Positions 14,250 to 19,531 of a DNA stretch of 19,531 bases are shown piece by piece; position 1 is the stretch's first letter, and every line of letters begins with the position of its first letter. The DNA is from Actinomycetales bacterium UBA1416 (GTDB lineage Bacteria; Actinomycetota; Actinomycetes; Actinomycetales; Actinomycetaceae). The notes under the pieces were generated by a model. That model had not been told where the DNA came from. It saw nothing but the letters and a program-made list of their open reading frames with translations, and ran no database searches. The position numbers and the translations under genes are program-made. The stretch is taken from NCBI GenBank assembly GCA_002304945.1, contig DBPQ01000032.1, positions 6,280 to 25,810 on the forward strand, in the 5' to 3' direction.

Positions 14250-16055
14250 ATGACACTGCGCAGGGTCGACTTCATGAACACGGCCTTCCGGGACGGCTTC
14301 CAGTCCGTCTACGGGGCCCGGGTCTTCACCGACGACTTCATCCCGGCGGTCGAGGCGGCAGCCGCTGCTGGCCTCACCCACTTCGAGGCCGGCGGGGGCG
14401 CCCGGTTCCAGTCCACGTACTTCTACAGCAACGAGGACGCCTTCGAGATGATGGACCGGTTCCGCACCGCGGCCGGGCCGGACGCCAACCTCCAGACCCT
14501 CTCCCGGGGGGTCAACGTGGTGGGCCTCACCTCGCAGAGCCGGGACATCATCCGCCTGCACGCCAAGCTCTTCGCGAAGCACGGCATCACCACGATCCGG
14601 AACTTCGACGCCCTCAACGACGTGAACAACCTGGTGGACTCCGGGCAGGCGATCGTGGACGCCGGCGCCCGCCACGAGGTGTGCGTGACGCTGATGTCCC
14701 TCCCCGAGGGCGTCACCGGGGCGCACGACCCGGACTTCTACGAGCGCACCCTGCGGGACATCCTCGATGCCGAGATCCCCTACCACTCGGTGTGCTTCAA
14801 GGACGCCTCCGGGACCACCACCCCCGCGGTGGTGCACGAGACGGTGAGGCGCGCCCGGAAGCTGCTCGGCTCCGACACCCACATCGTGTTCCACTCCCAC
14901 GACACCGCCGGCGTGTGCGTGGCCCAGTACCTCGCCGCCCTCGACGCCGGCGCGGACCAGATCGATCTCTCCATGGCCCCCGTCTCCGGCGGCACCTGCC
15001 AGGTGGACATCATGACGATGTACCACGCGCTCCGCGGCACCGAGTACACGCTCGGCATCGACCCGGCGAAGGTGTACGAGGCCGAGGAGGTGTTCAAGGA
15101 GTGCATGAAGGACTACTTCGTGCCCCCGGAGGCCCGCGCGGTCGAACCGCTCATCCCGCTGTCCCCCATGCCCGGCGGCGCGCTCACCGCCAACACCCAG
15201 ATGCTCCGCGACAACGGCCTCATGGACCGGTACGACGAGATCGCGCGGAACATGGGCGAGTGCGTGATGAAGGGCGGCTTCGGCACCTCGGTCACGCCGG
15301 TGTCCCAGTTCTACTTCCAGCAGGCCTTCAACAACACGATGTTCGGGCCGTGGCAGAAGTTCGCGGACGGCTACGGGAAGATGGTGCTCGGCCACTTCGG
15401 CCGCACCCCCGTTCCCCCGGACCCGGAGGTGGTGGAGGCCGCCCGCGTCCAGATGGGCCTGGAGCCCACCGACCGCCTGGTGGCGGACATGAACGACGAG
15501 AACCCGAAGCTCGGGATCGAGGCCGCGAAGAGGTTGCTCCTGGAGAACGGGATCACCGATCTCTCCGAGGAGAACATCTTCATCGCCGCCACCTGCCTCG
15601 ACAAGGGCATCCAGTTCCTCAAGGGCGAGGCGAAGGCCAACGTCCGGAAGGTGCAGCCCGAACCGGAGCCCGCACCCGCCGCCGCGAAGCCCACCGGCGT
15701 CAACGTCACCGTGAACGGCACGGCCTACGCGGTGCGGTTCGAGGGCGACCGGGCCGTCGTCAACGGCAAGGCCTACGACGTCGCCGTCACGCCCCTCGAC
15801 GACGGCGCCGCACCCGCTGAGCCCGCCGCCGCGGCGACCCTCGTCCCCGTCAAGGCCCCCATGCCCGGGCTCGTGCTGCGCCTGAGCGCGCAGGAGGGGG
15901 ACGTCGTCGAGCTCCACGACGAGCTCCTGGTCCTGGAGGCCATGAAGATGGAGAGCCGGATCTCAGCGACCAGCGCCGGCACCGTGCGGCGAGTCCACGT
16001 GAAGCAGGGCGACCACGTGAAGGCCGGGGACGTCCTCGTCGAGATCGAGGCGTGA
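14250..16055 (+). CDS. oadA: Biotin-dependent carboxyltransferase/decarboxylase alpha subunit
   Basis: A 601-residue cytoplasmic subunit that moves the carboxyl group of its substrate, most likely oxaloacetate, to biotin. The TIM-barrel carboxyltransferase domain fills residues 1-310: metal ligand Asp15 in FRDGFQS, carbamylated lysine Lys184 in CFKDASG, His215 and His217 in FHSHDTAG. A conserved carboxylase domain follows (310-460), then an Ala/Pro linker (468-482), a beta-rich linker domain and a biotinyl domain with Lys566 in LEAMKM. The first motif differs from the usual LRDGHQS or LRDAHQS of OadA and transcarboxylase 5S, marking a divergent branch whose substrate (oxaloacetate, methylmalonyl-CoA, other) is not proven. 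ATG 14250 begins 1 nt after the gamma stop; GGGGA about 8 nt upstream can act as ribosome binding site. The open frame reaching back to 14124 is spurious. Confidence 0.87.
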   Translation: MTLRRVDFMNTAFRDGFQSVYGARVFTDDFIPAVEAAAAAGLTHFEAGGGARFQSTYFYSNEDAFEMMDRFRTAAGPDANLQTLSRGVNVVGLTSQSRDIIRLHAKLFAKHGITTIRNFDALNDVNNLVDSGQAIVDAGARHEVCVTLMSLPEGVTGAHDPDFYERTLRDILDAEIPYHSVCFKDASGTTTPAVVHETVRRARKLLGSDTHIVFHSHDTAGVCVAQYLAALDAGADQIDLSMAPVSGGTCQVDIMTMYHALRGTEYTLGIDPAKVYEAEEVFKECMKDYFVPPEARAVEPLIPLSPMPGGALTANTQMLRDNGLMDRYDEIARNMGECVMKGGFGTSVTPVSQFYFQQAFNNTMFGPWQKFADGYGKMVLGHFGRTPVPPDPEVVEAARVQMGLEPTDRLVADMNDENPKLGIEAAKRLLLENGITDLSEENIFIAATCLDKGIQFLKGEAKANVRKVQPEPEPAPAAAKPTGVNVTVNGTAYAVRFEGDRAVVNGKAYDVAVTPLDDGAAPAEPAAAATLVPVKAPMPGLVLRLSAQEGDVVELHDELLVLEAMKMESRISATSAGTVRRVHVKQGDHVKAGDVLVEIEA

Positions 16056-17302
16056 TGGGCTTCGTCGACTCGCTGGACGAGCTCTGGCGGACCACTGGCA
16101 TCTACGGCTTCCTGCAGGCGGGCGGCTGGGGCAACGTCCTGATGATCGCGGTGGGCCTGCTGCTCATCTGGCTGGCCATCACGAAGAAGTTCGAGCCGCT
16201 GCTGCTCATCCCCATCGGCACTGGCGCCGTGCTGTCCAACATCCCGTTCGCGGGCATCGCGAGCCACACGGTCCAGACCGTCGGGGAGGACGGCACGGTG
16301 GTGGTGGACGTCTACGGCGGCTTCATCGGCCAGTTCTACGACTTCGGCATCGCGTCGGGACTCTTCCCCCTGCTCATCTTCCTCGGCGTGGGTGCGATGA
16401 CGGACTTCGGGCCGCTGCTCGCCAACCCGCGCACCCTGCTGCTCGGCGCGGCCGCCCAGTTCGGCATCTTCTTCGCCCTCGTGGGCACGGTCCTGCTGGA
16501 GATGATCCCAGGCTTCTCGTTCGTGACAGCCCCCGACGGCGAACCCCTGGCGGACTCGATTCTCCACGTGGCGGGGTCCATCGGCATCATCGGCGGCGCG
16601 GACGGGCCGACCGCGATCTTCACCACCGCCCGGCTGGCGCCTGAGTACCTGGGACCGATCGCCGTGGCCGCCTACTCCTACATGGCGCTCGTGCCGATCA
16701 TCCAGCCGCCGATCATGCGCGCGCTCACCACCAAGGAGGAGCGCCGCATCGAGATGAGGCAGCTCCGCGACGTCTCCAGGACGGAGCGCATCCTCTTCCC
16801 GATCGTCACGCTCCTGCTGTGCGTTCTCCTCCTCCCGAGCGCGACCCCCCTCGTGGGCATGCTGATGTTCGGCAACCTGCTGCGCGAGTCACTGGTCACC
16901 GACCGGCTGTCCGACACCGCCCAGAACGCCCTCATGAACGCGGTGACCATCATGCTCGGCCTCGCGGTGGGCTCGAAGATGTCCGCCGACGTGTTCCTGA
17001 ACCTCACCACGCTCGGCATCCTCGTGCTCGGGCTCGTCGCCTTCGCGATCGGGACAGCCTCCGGCATCCTCATGGCCAAGCTCATGAACCGTTTCAGCGC
17101 CAGTCCGATCAACCCCCTCATCGGCTCCGCCGGGGTGTCCGCCGTTCCCATGGCCGCCCGGGTCTCGAACCGGATGGGCCTGGAGGAGAACCCGGACAAC
17201 TACCTCCTCATGCACGCCATGGGGCCGAACGTGGCCGGCGTGATCGGGTCCGCGGTGGCCGCGGGCGTGCTGCTCACCCTGGTCCCGGCCCTCGCCGGCT
17301 GA
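16055..17302 (+). CDS. oadB: Sodium-translocating decarboxylase beta subunit
   Basis: A 415-residue polytopic membrane protein that decarboxylates carboxybiotin and exports Na+ ions (OadB/GcdB/MmdB family). The hallmark GGADGPTAIF with the essential aspartate (Asp183) is present, as are the N-terminal GFLQAGGWGNVLMI, the LGVGAMTDFGPLLANP segment and the C-terminal SNRMGLEENPDNYLLMHAMG with NVAGVIGSA. About nine membrane segments are visible. ATG 16055 overlaps the alpha stop by one base (TGATG); GTG 16052 is an alternative giving one more residue. Together with the two preceding genes this makes a complete sodium-motive decarboxylase, coupling removal of CO2 to Na+ export, but the partner Na+-using systems are outside the window. 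Confidence 0.92.
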   Translation: MGFVDSLDELWRTTGIYGFLQAGGWGNVLMIAVGLLLIWLAITKKFEPLLLIPIGTGAVLSNIPFAGIASHTVQTVGEDGTVVVDVYGGFIGQFYDFGIASGLFPLLIFLGVGAMTDFGPLLANPRTLLLGAAAQFGIFFALVGTVLLEMIPGFSFVTAPDGEPLADSILHVAGSIGIIGGADGPTAIFTTARLAPEYLGPIAVAAYSYMALVPIIQPPIMRALTTKEERRIEMRQLRDVSRTERILFPIVTLLLCVLLLPSATPLVGMLMFGNLLRESLVTDRLSDTAQNALMNAVTIMLGLAVGSKMSADVFLNLTTLGILVLGLVAFAIGTASGILMAKLMNRFSASPINPLIGSAGVSAVPMAARVSNRMGLEENPDNYLLMHAMGPNVAGVIGSAVAAGVLLTLVPALAG

Positions 17303-17325
17303 TCAGGCCGCCGGCTGATCAGGCC
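17294..17325. repeat. Perfect 16-bp tandem duplication across convergent gene ends
   Basis: GCCGGCTGATCAGGCC occurs twice back to back (17294-17309 and 17310-17325). The TGATCA of copy 1 gives the oadB stop TGA (17300-17302); the TGATCA of copy 2 gives the stop of the thioredoxin gene on the other strand (17319-17321). The two CTGATCAG cores can pair as an 8-bp stem with an 8-nt loop, a possible two-way terminator. Confidence 0.8.
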
Positions 17326-17729
17326 GCGAGCTCCTCGAGCGCCCCCACCACGTCGGCCCGCCGGGGCGCGCCCACGATGCGGTGCCGCACCACGCCGTCG
17401 CCGTCGAGGACGAGCACGGTCGGCGTGCGGGTGATGTCGAGGCGCTCGACGAGCTCCAGGCGGGCCTCGGCGTCGACGTCCACGTGGACGACGCCGTCGC
17501 TCCCCGCCGCGACCGCGCCGAGCACCGCTCGGGTGGCGTGGCAGGGCGCGCACACGGTCGTGGAGAACTGGACGAGCGTCGCCCGGCCGCCGAGGCCGGT
17601 GCCGAGGTCCGCCGTGGTCAGGCGCTGCGTCGCGGCGACGGCACGGGCGCGCCCGTCCGTGAGGCGGCGGTACAACCCGAACACGAGGGCGAGGACGACG
17701 GCGGCGCCCACCACCCACAGGCCCGTCAC
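17319..17729 (-). CDS. Membrane-anchored thioredoxin-like protein
   Basis: A 136-residue protein with an N-terminal signal-anchor helix (residues 2-19, TGLWVVGAAVVLALVFGL) and a thioredoxin fold from about 45. The active site is CAPC (Cys60-Cys63) in FSTTVCAPCHATRAVL, and the cis-proline is Pro103 in RTPTVLVLDG. It probably reduces or exchanges thiols at the membrane; which side of the membrane the domain faces is not certain. GTG 17729 was chosen because it overlaps the DUF4395 stop (GTGA) and begins just before the anchor helix; the upstream open frame (to 18074) is Arg/Pro-rich shadow sequence. The preceding DUF4395 gene is a common partner of such thioredoxins in actinomycetes, and the pair lies under a putative cysteine attenuator, fitting a thiol/sulfur role. 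Confidence 0.85.
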   Translation of the reverse strand: MTGLWVVGAAVVLALVFGLYRRLTDGRARAVAATQRLTTADLGTGLGGRATLVQFSTTVCAPCHATRAVLGAVAAGSDGVVHVDVDAEARLELVERLDITRTPTVLVLDGDGVVRHRIVGAPRRADVVGALEELAA

Positions 17730-18160
17730 CGGGCCACCCCCACGGCTCGCGCCCGCTGGACGCGGAGGTAGACCTCGCAACCGAGGCAGAAGTCGAACAC
17801 GGCGTTCAGCAGCGCCGCGACCAGCGCGAACCCGAGGGCGGCGAGGTGGACGGGGGCGGCCCCGGCCAGCGCGCCCGCGAGGGCGATCAGGGCGAACCCG
17901 AGGCCCACCGCCTGGGCGAAGCGGGGCGGCCGGGGGTCCTCCAGCGTGGCCGGCGGGCCGAGGCGGGGCCGGACGAAACGGCGGAACAGCCAGCTGTACG
18001 GTTGCCGGGCCGGGCCGAGGACCGCGCCCACGCCGAAGGCGGCGAGCTGGACGGCGAGCGGGACCAGGCCCCACCGGGGCCCGAGGAGCAGGGCGGCGAT
18101 CAGGACGGCGGCGGTGACGGCGGCGGCGAAGCGGGGGCCGCGTGGGTCGATGGGTGACAT
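17726..18160 (-). CDS. DUF4395 family membrane protein
   Basis: A 144-residue membrane protein with four helices (about 12-28, 32-50, 83-103 and 106-124). RFAQAVGLGF and the C-terminal FDFCLGCEVYL, with a CxxC pair (Cys125, Cys128), are typical of DUF4395 proteins. Function is unknown; fusion or pairing with thioredoxins and sulfurtransferases in actinomycetes suggests thiol redox or sulfur handling at the membrane. ATG 18160 is preceded by AAGGA six bases away on the minus strand; this site can be hidden by a stem with the sequence just after the upstream leader ORF. Translation of the thioredoxin gene is coupled through GTGA. Confidence 0.82.
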   Translation of the reverse strand: MSPIDPRGPRFAAAVTAAVLIAALLLGPRWGLVPLAVQLAAFGVGAVLGPARQPYSWLFRRFVRPRLGPPATLEDPRPPRFAQAVGLGFALIALAGALAGAAPVHLAALGFALVAALLNAVFDFCLGCEVYLRVQRARAVGVAR

Positions 18161-18166
18161 GGGGAG

Positions 18167-18205
18167 TCCTTCGGGAGGGAGGCGGAAATGGGAACGGGCC
18201 GAAGG
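18167..18205 (-). promoter_or_regulatory. RNA stem sequestering the DUF4395 ribosome binding site
   Basis: On the minus strand CCTTCGG (18205-18199), beginning 10 nt after the leader ORF stop, is fully complementary to CCGAAGG (18174-18168), which includes most of the AAGGA ribosome binding site (18171-18167) of the DUF4395 gene. The 7-bp stem closes a 24-nt pyrimidine-rich loop. Folding would block initiation; a ribosome paused on the leader could prevent it. Confidence 0.6.
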
Positions 18206-18215
18206 GTGGTCGCGC

Positions 18216-18281
18216 TCAGCGACAGCGCATGCACCGGCAGCACGAGACGGTGGGGAGCCTCCACGCGAGTTCAGGTGCCAT
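18216..18281 (-). CDS. 21-residue Cys-rich leaderless leader peptide
   Basis: A minus-strand ORF from ATG 18281-18279 to TGA 18218-18216 encodes 21 residues ending SCCRCMRCR, with cysteines at 14, 15, 17 and 20. A -10 element TAGGCT (plus-strand 18289-18294) ends exactly 7 nt before the ATG, so the RNA should start at the start codon. The next start (DUF4395) is 55 nt downstream of the leader stop with a sequestering stem in between. Leaderless polycysteine short ORFs acting as cysteine-responsive attenuators are known from mycobacteria; this ORF has their properties. It is too short to appear in ordinary annotation. The peptide itself probably has no function after translation. Confidence 0.75.
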   Translation of the reverse strand: MAPELAWRLPTVSCCRCMRCR

Positions 18282-18288
18282 GTCGTGA

Positions 18289-18294
18289 AGCCTA
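18289..18294 (-). promoter_or_regulatory. -10 element of the leader/DUF4395/thioredoxin operon
   Basis: Minus-strand TAGGCT, 7 nt before the leader ATG. A 17-bp spacer would put the -35 at TGGGAC (18317-18312), inside the inverted repeat at 18301-18318. Confidence 0.6.
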
Positions 18295-18300
18295 CCAAGC

Positions 18301-18318
18301 CTGGGACCAACGTCCCAG
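18301..18318. promoter_or_regulatory. Perfect inverted repeat, DosR-box-like operator
   Basis: CTGGGACCAACGTCCCAG has perfect 7-bp arms around CAAC and contains GGGAC-N4-GTCCC. It covers positions about -20 to -37 of the minus-strand promoter and lies about 70-90 bp upstream of the divergent nitroreductase-family gene, so a bound factor could affect either. It has the same core as the dyad in front of doxX (1846-1859). Confidence 0.6.
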
Positions 18319-18375
18319 CCCCGAGCGGGGGTGACGTGGGCCACACGACGGGCTGCGGTCCGGGCGCTCGTGCGG

Positions 18376-18381
18376 TTGAAT
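18376..18381 (+). promoter_or_regulatory. -10 element of the F420-type gene (leaderless)
   Basis: TTGAAT ends 7 nt before ATG 18389. It departs from the TANNNT form at the second base but keeps position and the AAT end. Confidence 0.45.
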
Positions 18382-18388
18382 CGACCCC

Positions 18389-18826
18389 ATGCCCCTGCAC
18401 GGAGAGTACGTCCCCAGTCCCCGCGAGCACGTCCGCAGGCAGGTCGAGGAGTTCGAGTCCTCCGACGGCACCCGCGGCCATCTCATGCGCGACTACCCGA
18501 TCGTGGTGATCACCATGCGCGGCGCCCGCTCCGGCACGCTCCGCAAGGTCCCGCTCATGCGCGTGGAGCACGACGGCGCGTACGCCATCGTCGCCTCCAT
18601 GGGCGGCGCGCCCACCCATCCGCTCTGGTACCACAACCTGAAGGCCCACCCTGAGGCCGTCCTCCAGGACGGCGGGGACCGGATCGACGTGGTGTCGCGC
18701 GAGCTGGAGGGTGCCGAACGGGACGCGTGGTGGGCGCGCGCCGTCGCCGCCTTCCCCGACTACGCCGACTACCAGCAGAAGACCGATCGCCTCATCCCGG
18801 TGTTCCTGCTCGAGCCCGTCGCCTGA
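18389..18826 (+). CDS. Nitroreductase-family deazaflavin (F420)-dependent protein, Ddn-like
   Basis: A 145-residue split-barrel protein of the deazaflavin-dependent nitroreductase family, known from mycobacterial Ddn, which uses reduced F420 to reduce nitroimidazoles and probably quinones. Landmarks are IVVITMRGARSGTLRKVPLMRVEHDG (residues about 38-63), the F420-binding GGAPTHPLWYHNLKAHP near 70-88, and the C-terminal FPDYADYQQKTDRLIPVFLLEP. Length and motif order fit. The natural substrate is unknown; quinone or enone reduction is the usual guess. It implies that the organism makes F420. It starts a two-gene unit with the PHP protein one base downstream, and is divergent from the Cys-leader operon. 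Confidence 0.88.
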   Translation: MPLHGEYVPSPREHVRRQVEEFESSDGTRGHLMRDYPIVVITMRGARSGTLRKVPLMRVEHDGAYAIVASMGGAPTHPLWYHNLKAHPEAVLQDGGDRIDVVSRELEGAERDAWWARAVAAFPDYADYQQKTDRLIPVFLLEPVA

Positions 18827-18827
18827 G

Positions 18828-19531
18828 GTGGACCCGGTCGCGGCGCTGGAGCGCATCGCGTTCCTGATGGAGCGCGAGCTCGGCGACCCGCGCCGGATCC
18901 GCGCCTACCGGCGTGCGGCCGCCCGCCTGGCAGCCCTCCCGCCGGGTGAGCTCGCGGTCCAGGCCGCTGCGGGGACGCTCACCGAGCTGCCCGACGTGGG
19001 GCCGAAGACCGCGCTCGTGGCCACCCAGGCGGCCGCCGGGCAGGTCCCCGACCACCTCGCGGCCCTCGAGGCGGCTGCGCCGTTCCCCCTCGTGCCCGGC
19101 GGCGAGGAGGTCCGTGCGTGGCTGCGGGGGGACTTGCGCGTCCACTCGGACTGGTCGGACGGCACCGCGCCGATCGAGGCCATGGTCCGCGCCGCGATCG
19201 GGCTCGGCCACGAGTACATCGTGCTGTCCGACCATTCCCCCGGCCTCACGGTGGCGCGTGGGCTCACCACCGCGCGTCTGCGCGAGCAGCTCGCCGAGGT
19301 GGCGCGGCTCAACGAGGAGCTCGCGCCGTTCCAGATCCTCACCGGCATCGAGGTGGACATCCGCGAGGACGGGTCGCTGGACCAGGACGACGACGTGCTG
19401 GCGGGCCTCGACGTCGTCGTCGCCTCGGCGCACTCGAAGCTGCGGATGGAGGCGGGCGCGATGACGCGACGGCTGGTGCGGGCGGTGGCGAACCCGCGGG
19501 TGAACGTGCTCGGGCATGTCACGGGCCGCCT
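18828..19531 (+). CDS. PHP-domain metal hydrolase with PolX-like N-terminus (partial)
   Basis: An open frame from GTG 18828, one base after the previous stop, continues past the window end (234 complete codons). Residues 5-35 resemble the helical start of X-family DNA polymerases (ALERIAFLMERELGDPRRIRAYRRAA), and 50-62 is a helix-hairpin-helix turn (TLTELPDVGPKTA). From about 100 comes a PHP domain: HSDWSDG (His106, Asp108, Asp111), SDHS (Asp135, His136), GIEVDI (Glu175), SAHS (His202) and GHVTGR (His230), all expected metal ligands. In PolX the PHP domain is a 3'-5' exonuclease/phosphoesterase; here there is no room for the polymerase palm, so it is a PolX-derived short protein, common in actinomycetes as PHP domain-containing protein. 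Function: likely phosphoesterase, substrate unknown. Confidence 0.85.
   Translation, partial: MDPVAALERIAFLMERELGDPRRIRAYRRAAARLAALPPGELAVQAAAGTLTELPDVGPKTALVATQAAAGQVPDHLAALEAAAPFPLVPGGEEVRAWLRGDLRVHSDWSDGTAPIEAMVRAAIGLGHEYIVLSDHSPGLTVARGLTTARLREQLAEVARLNEELAPFQILTGIEVDIREDGSLDQDDDVLAGLDVVVASAHSKLRMEAGAMTRRLVRAVANPRVNVLGHVTGR

Noticed and set aside
11922..14256. Long plus- and minus-strand open frames over the GcvR-like and ligase genes
   Set aside because: The ligase frame contains all nucleotidyltransferase motifs in order; the alternatives are Arg/Ala/Pro-rich without motifs.
17730..18074. An N-terminal extension of the thioredoxin protein
   Set aside because: It is antisense-frame sequence of the DUF4395 gene, rich in Arg and Pro, and GTG 17729 gives a clean signal anchor with GTGA overlap.
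1..19531. Mobile elements, CRISPR arrays, tRNA or rRNA genes
   Set aside because: I found no transposase or integrase motifs, no regularly spaced repeats and no recognisable RNA gene; composition is uniform.

Overview
The window is a very GC-rich segment of a bacterial chromosome, almost certainly from an actinomycete (Actinomycetota; a Micrococcales-like organism is my guess, not proven). Supporting traits are strong G/C third-position bias, a TipA-type MerR regulator, a mycobacterial LigB-type ATP-dependent DNA ligase, a deazaflavin (F420)-dependent nitroreductase-family protein, a DUF4395/thioredoxin pair, and many genes that look leaderless (a TANNNT -10 element ending 6-7 nt before the start codon). 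I see no phage, insertion sequence, CRISPR array, tRNA or rRNA. It reads as ordinary chromosomal backbone with several interesting small-scale designs.

Layout. 1-94: tail of an Ala/Pro/Ser-rich protein. 158-898: MerR/TipA-type regulator with a textbook MerR promoter and an internal ribosome binding site that could yield a free effector-binding domain. 946-1794: NAD synthetase. 1795-1985: intergenic region full of GTCCC/GGGAC half-sites, then a DoxX-family membrane protein with a good terminator. 2659-3659: a 17-codon leader ORF overlapping a DUF808 membrane protein gene. 3716-7907: a tight three-gene lysine catabolic operon (lysine 6-aminotransferase, 2-oxoadipate dioxygenase/decarboxylase, aminoadipate-semialdehyde dehydrogenase). 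7923-8897: cation diffusion facilitator. 8902-11894: two overlapping genes for MutS-like ATPases without mismatch-recognition domains, both with Asn in place of the Walker B Asp.

11897-13940 (minus): a double-ACT GcvR-like protein and an ATP-dependent DNA ligase. 14030-17302 (plus): a three-gene gamma-alpha-beta operon for a biotin-dependent, sodium-translocating decarboxylase. 17319-18281 (minus): a membrane-anchored thioredoxin, a DUF4395 membrane protein and, upstream, a previously unmarked 21-codon leaderless ORF ending in a Cys-rich tract, followed by a stem that would hide the DUF4395 ribosome binding site: a likely cysteine-responsive attenuator. 18389-19531 (plus): an F420-type nitroreductase-family protein and the start of a PolX-like PHP-domain protein that runs off the window.

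The strongest things to follow up are the cysteine attenuator, the tandem MutS-like ATPase pair, the tipA-like dual-product regulator, two matching GGGAC-N4-GTCCC operators (in front of doxX and the thioredoxin operon), and the sodium-pump decarboxylase operon.
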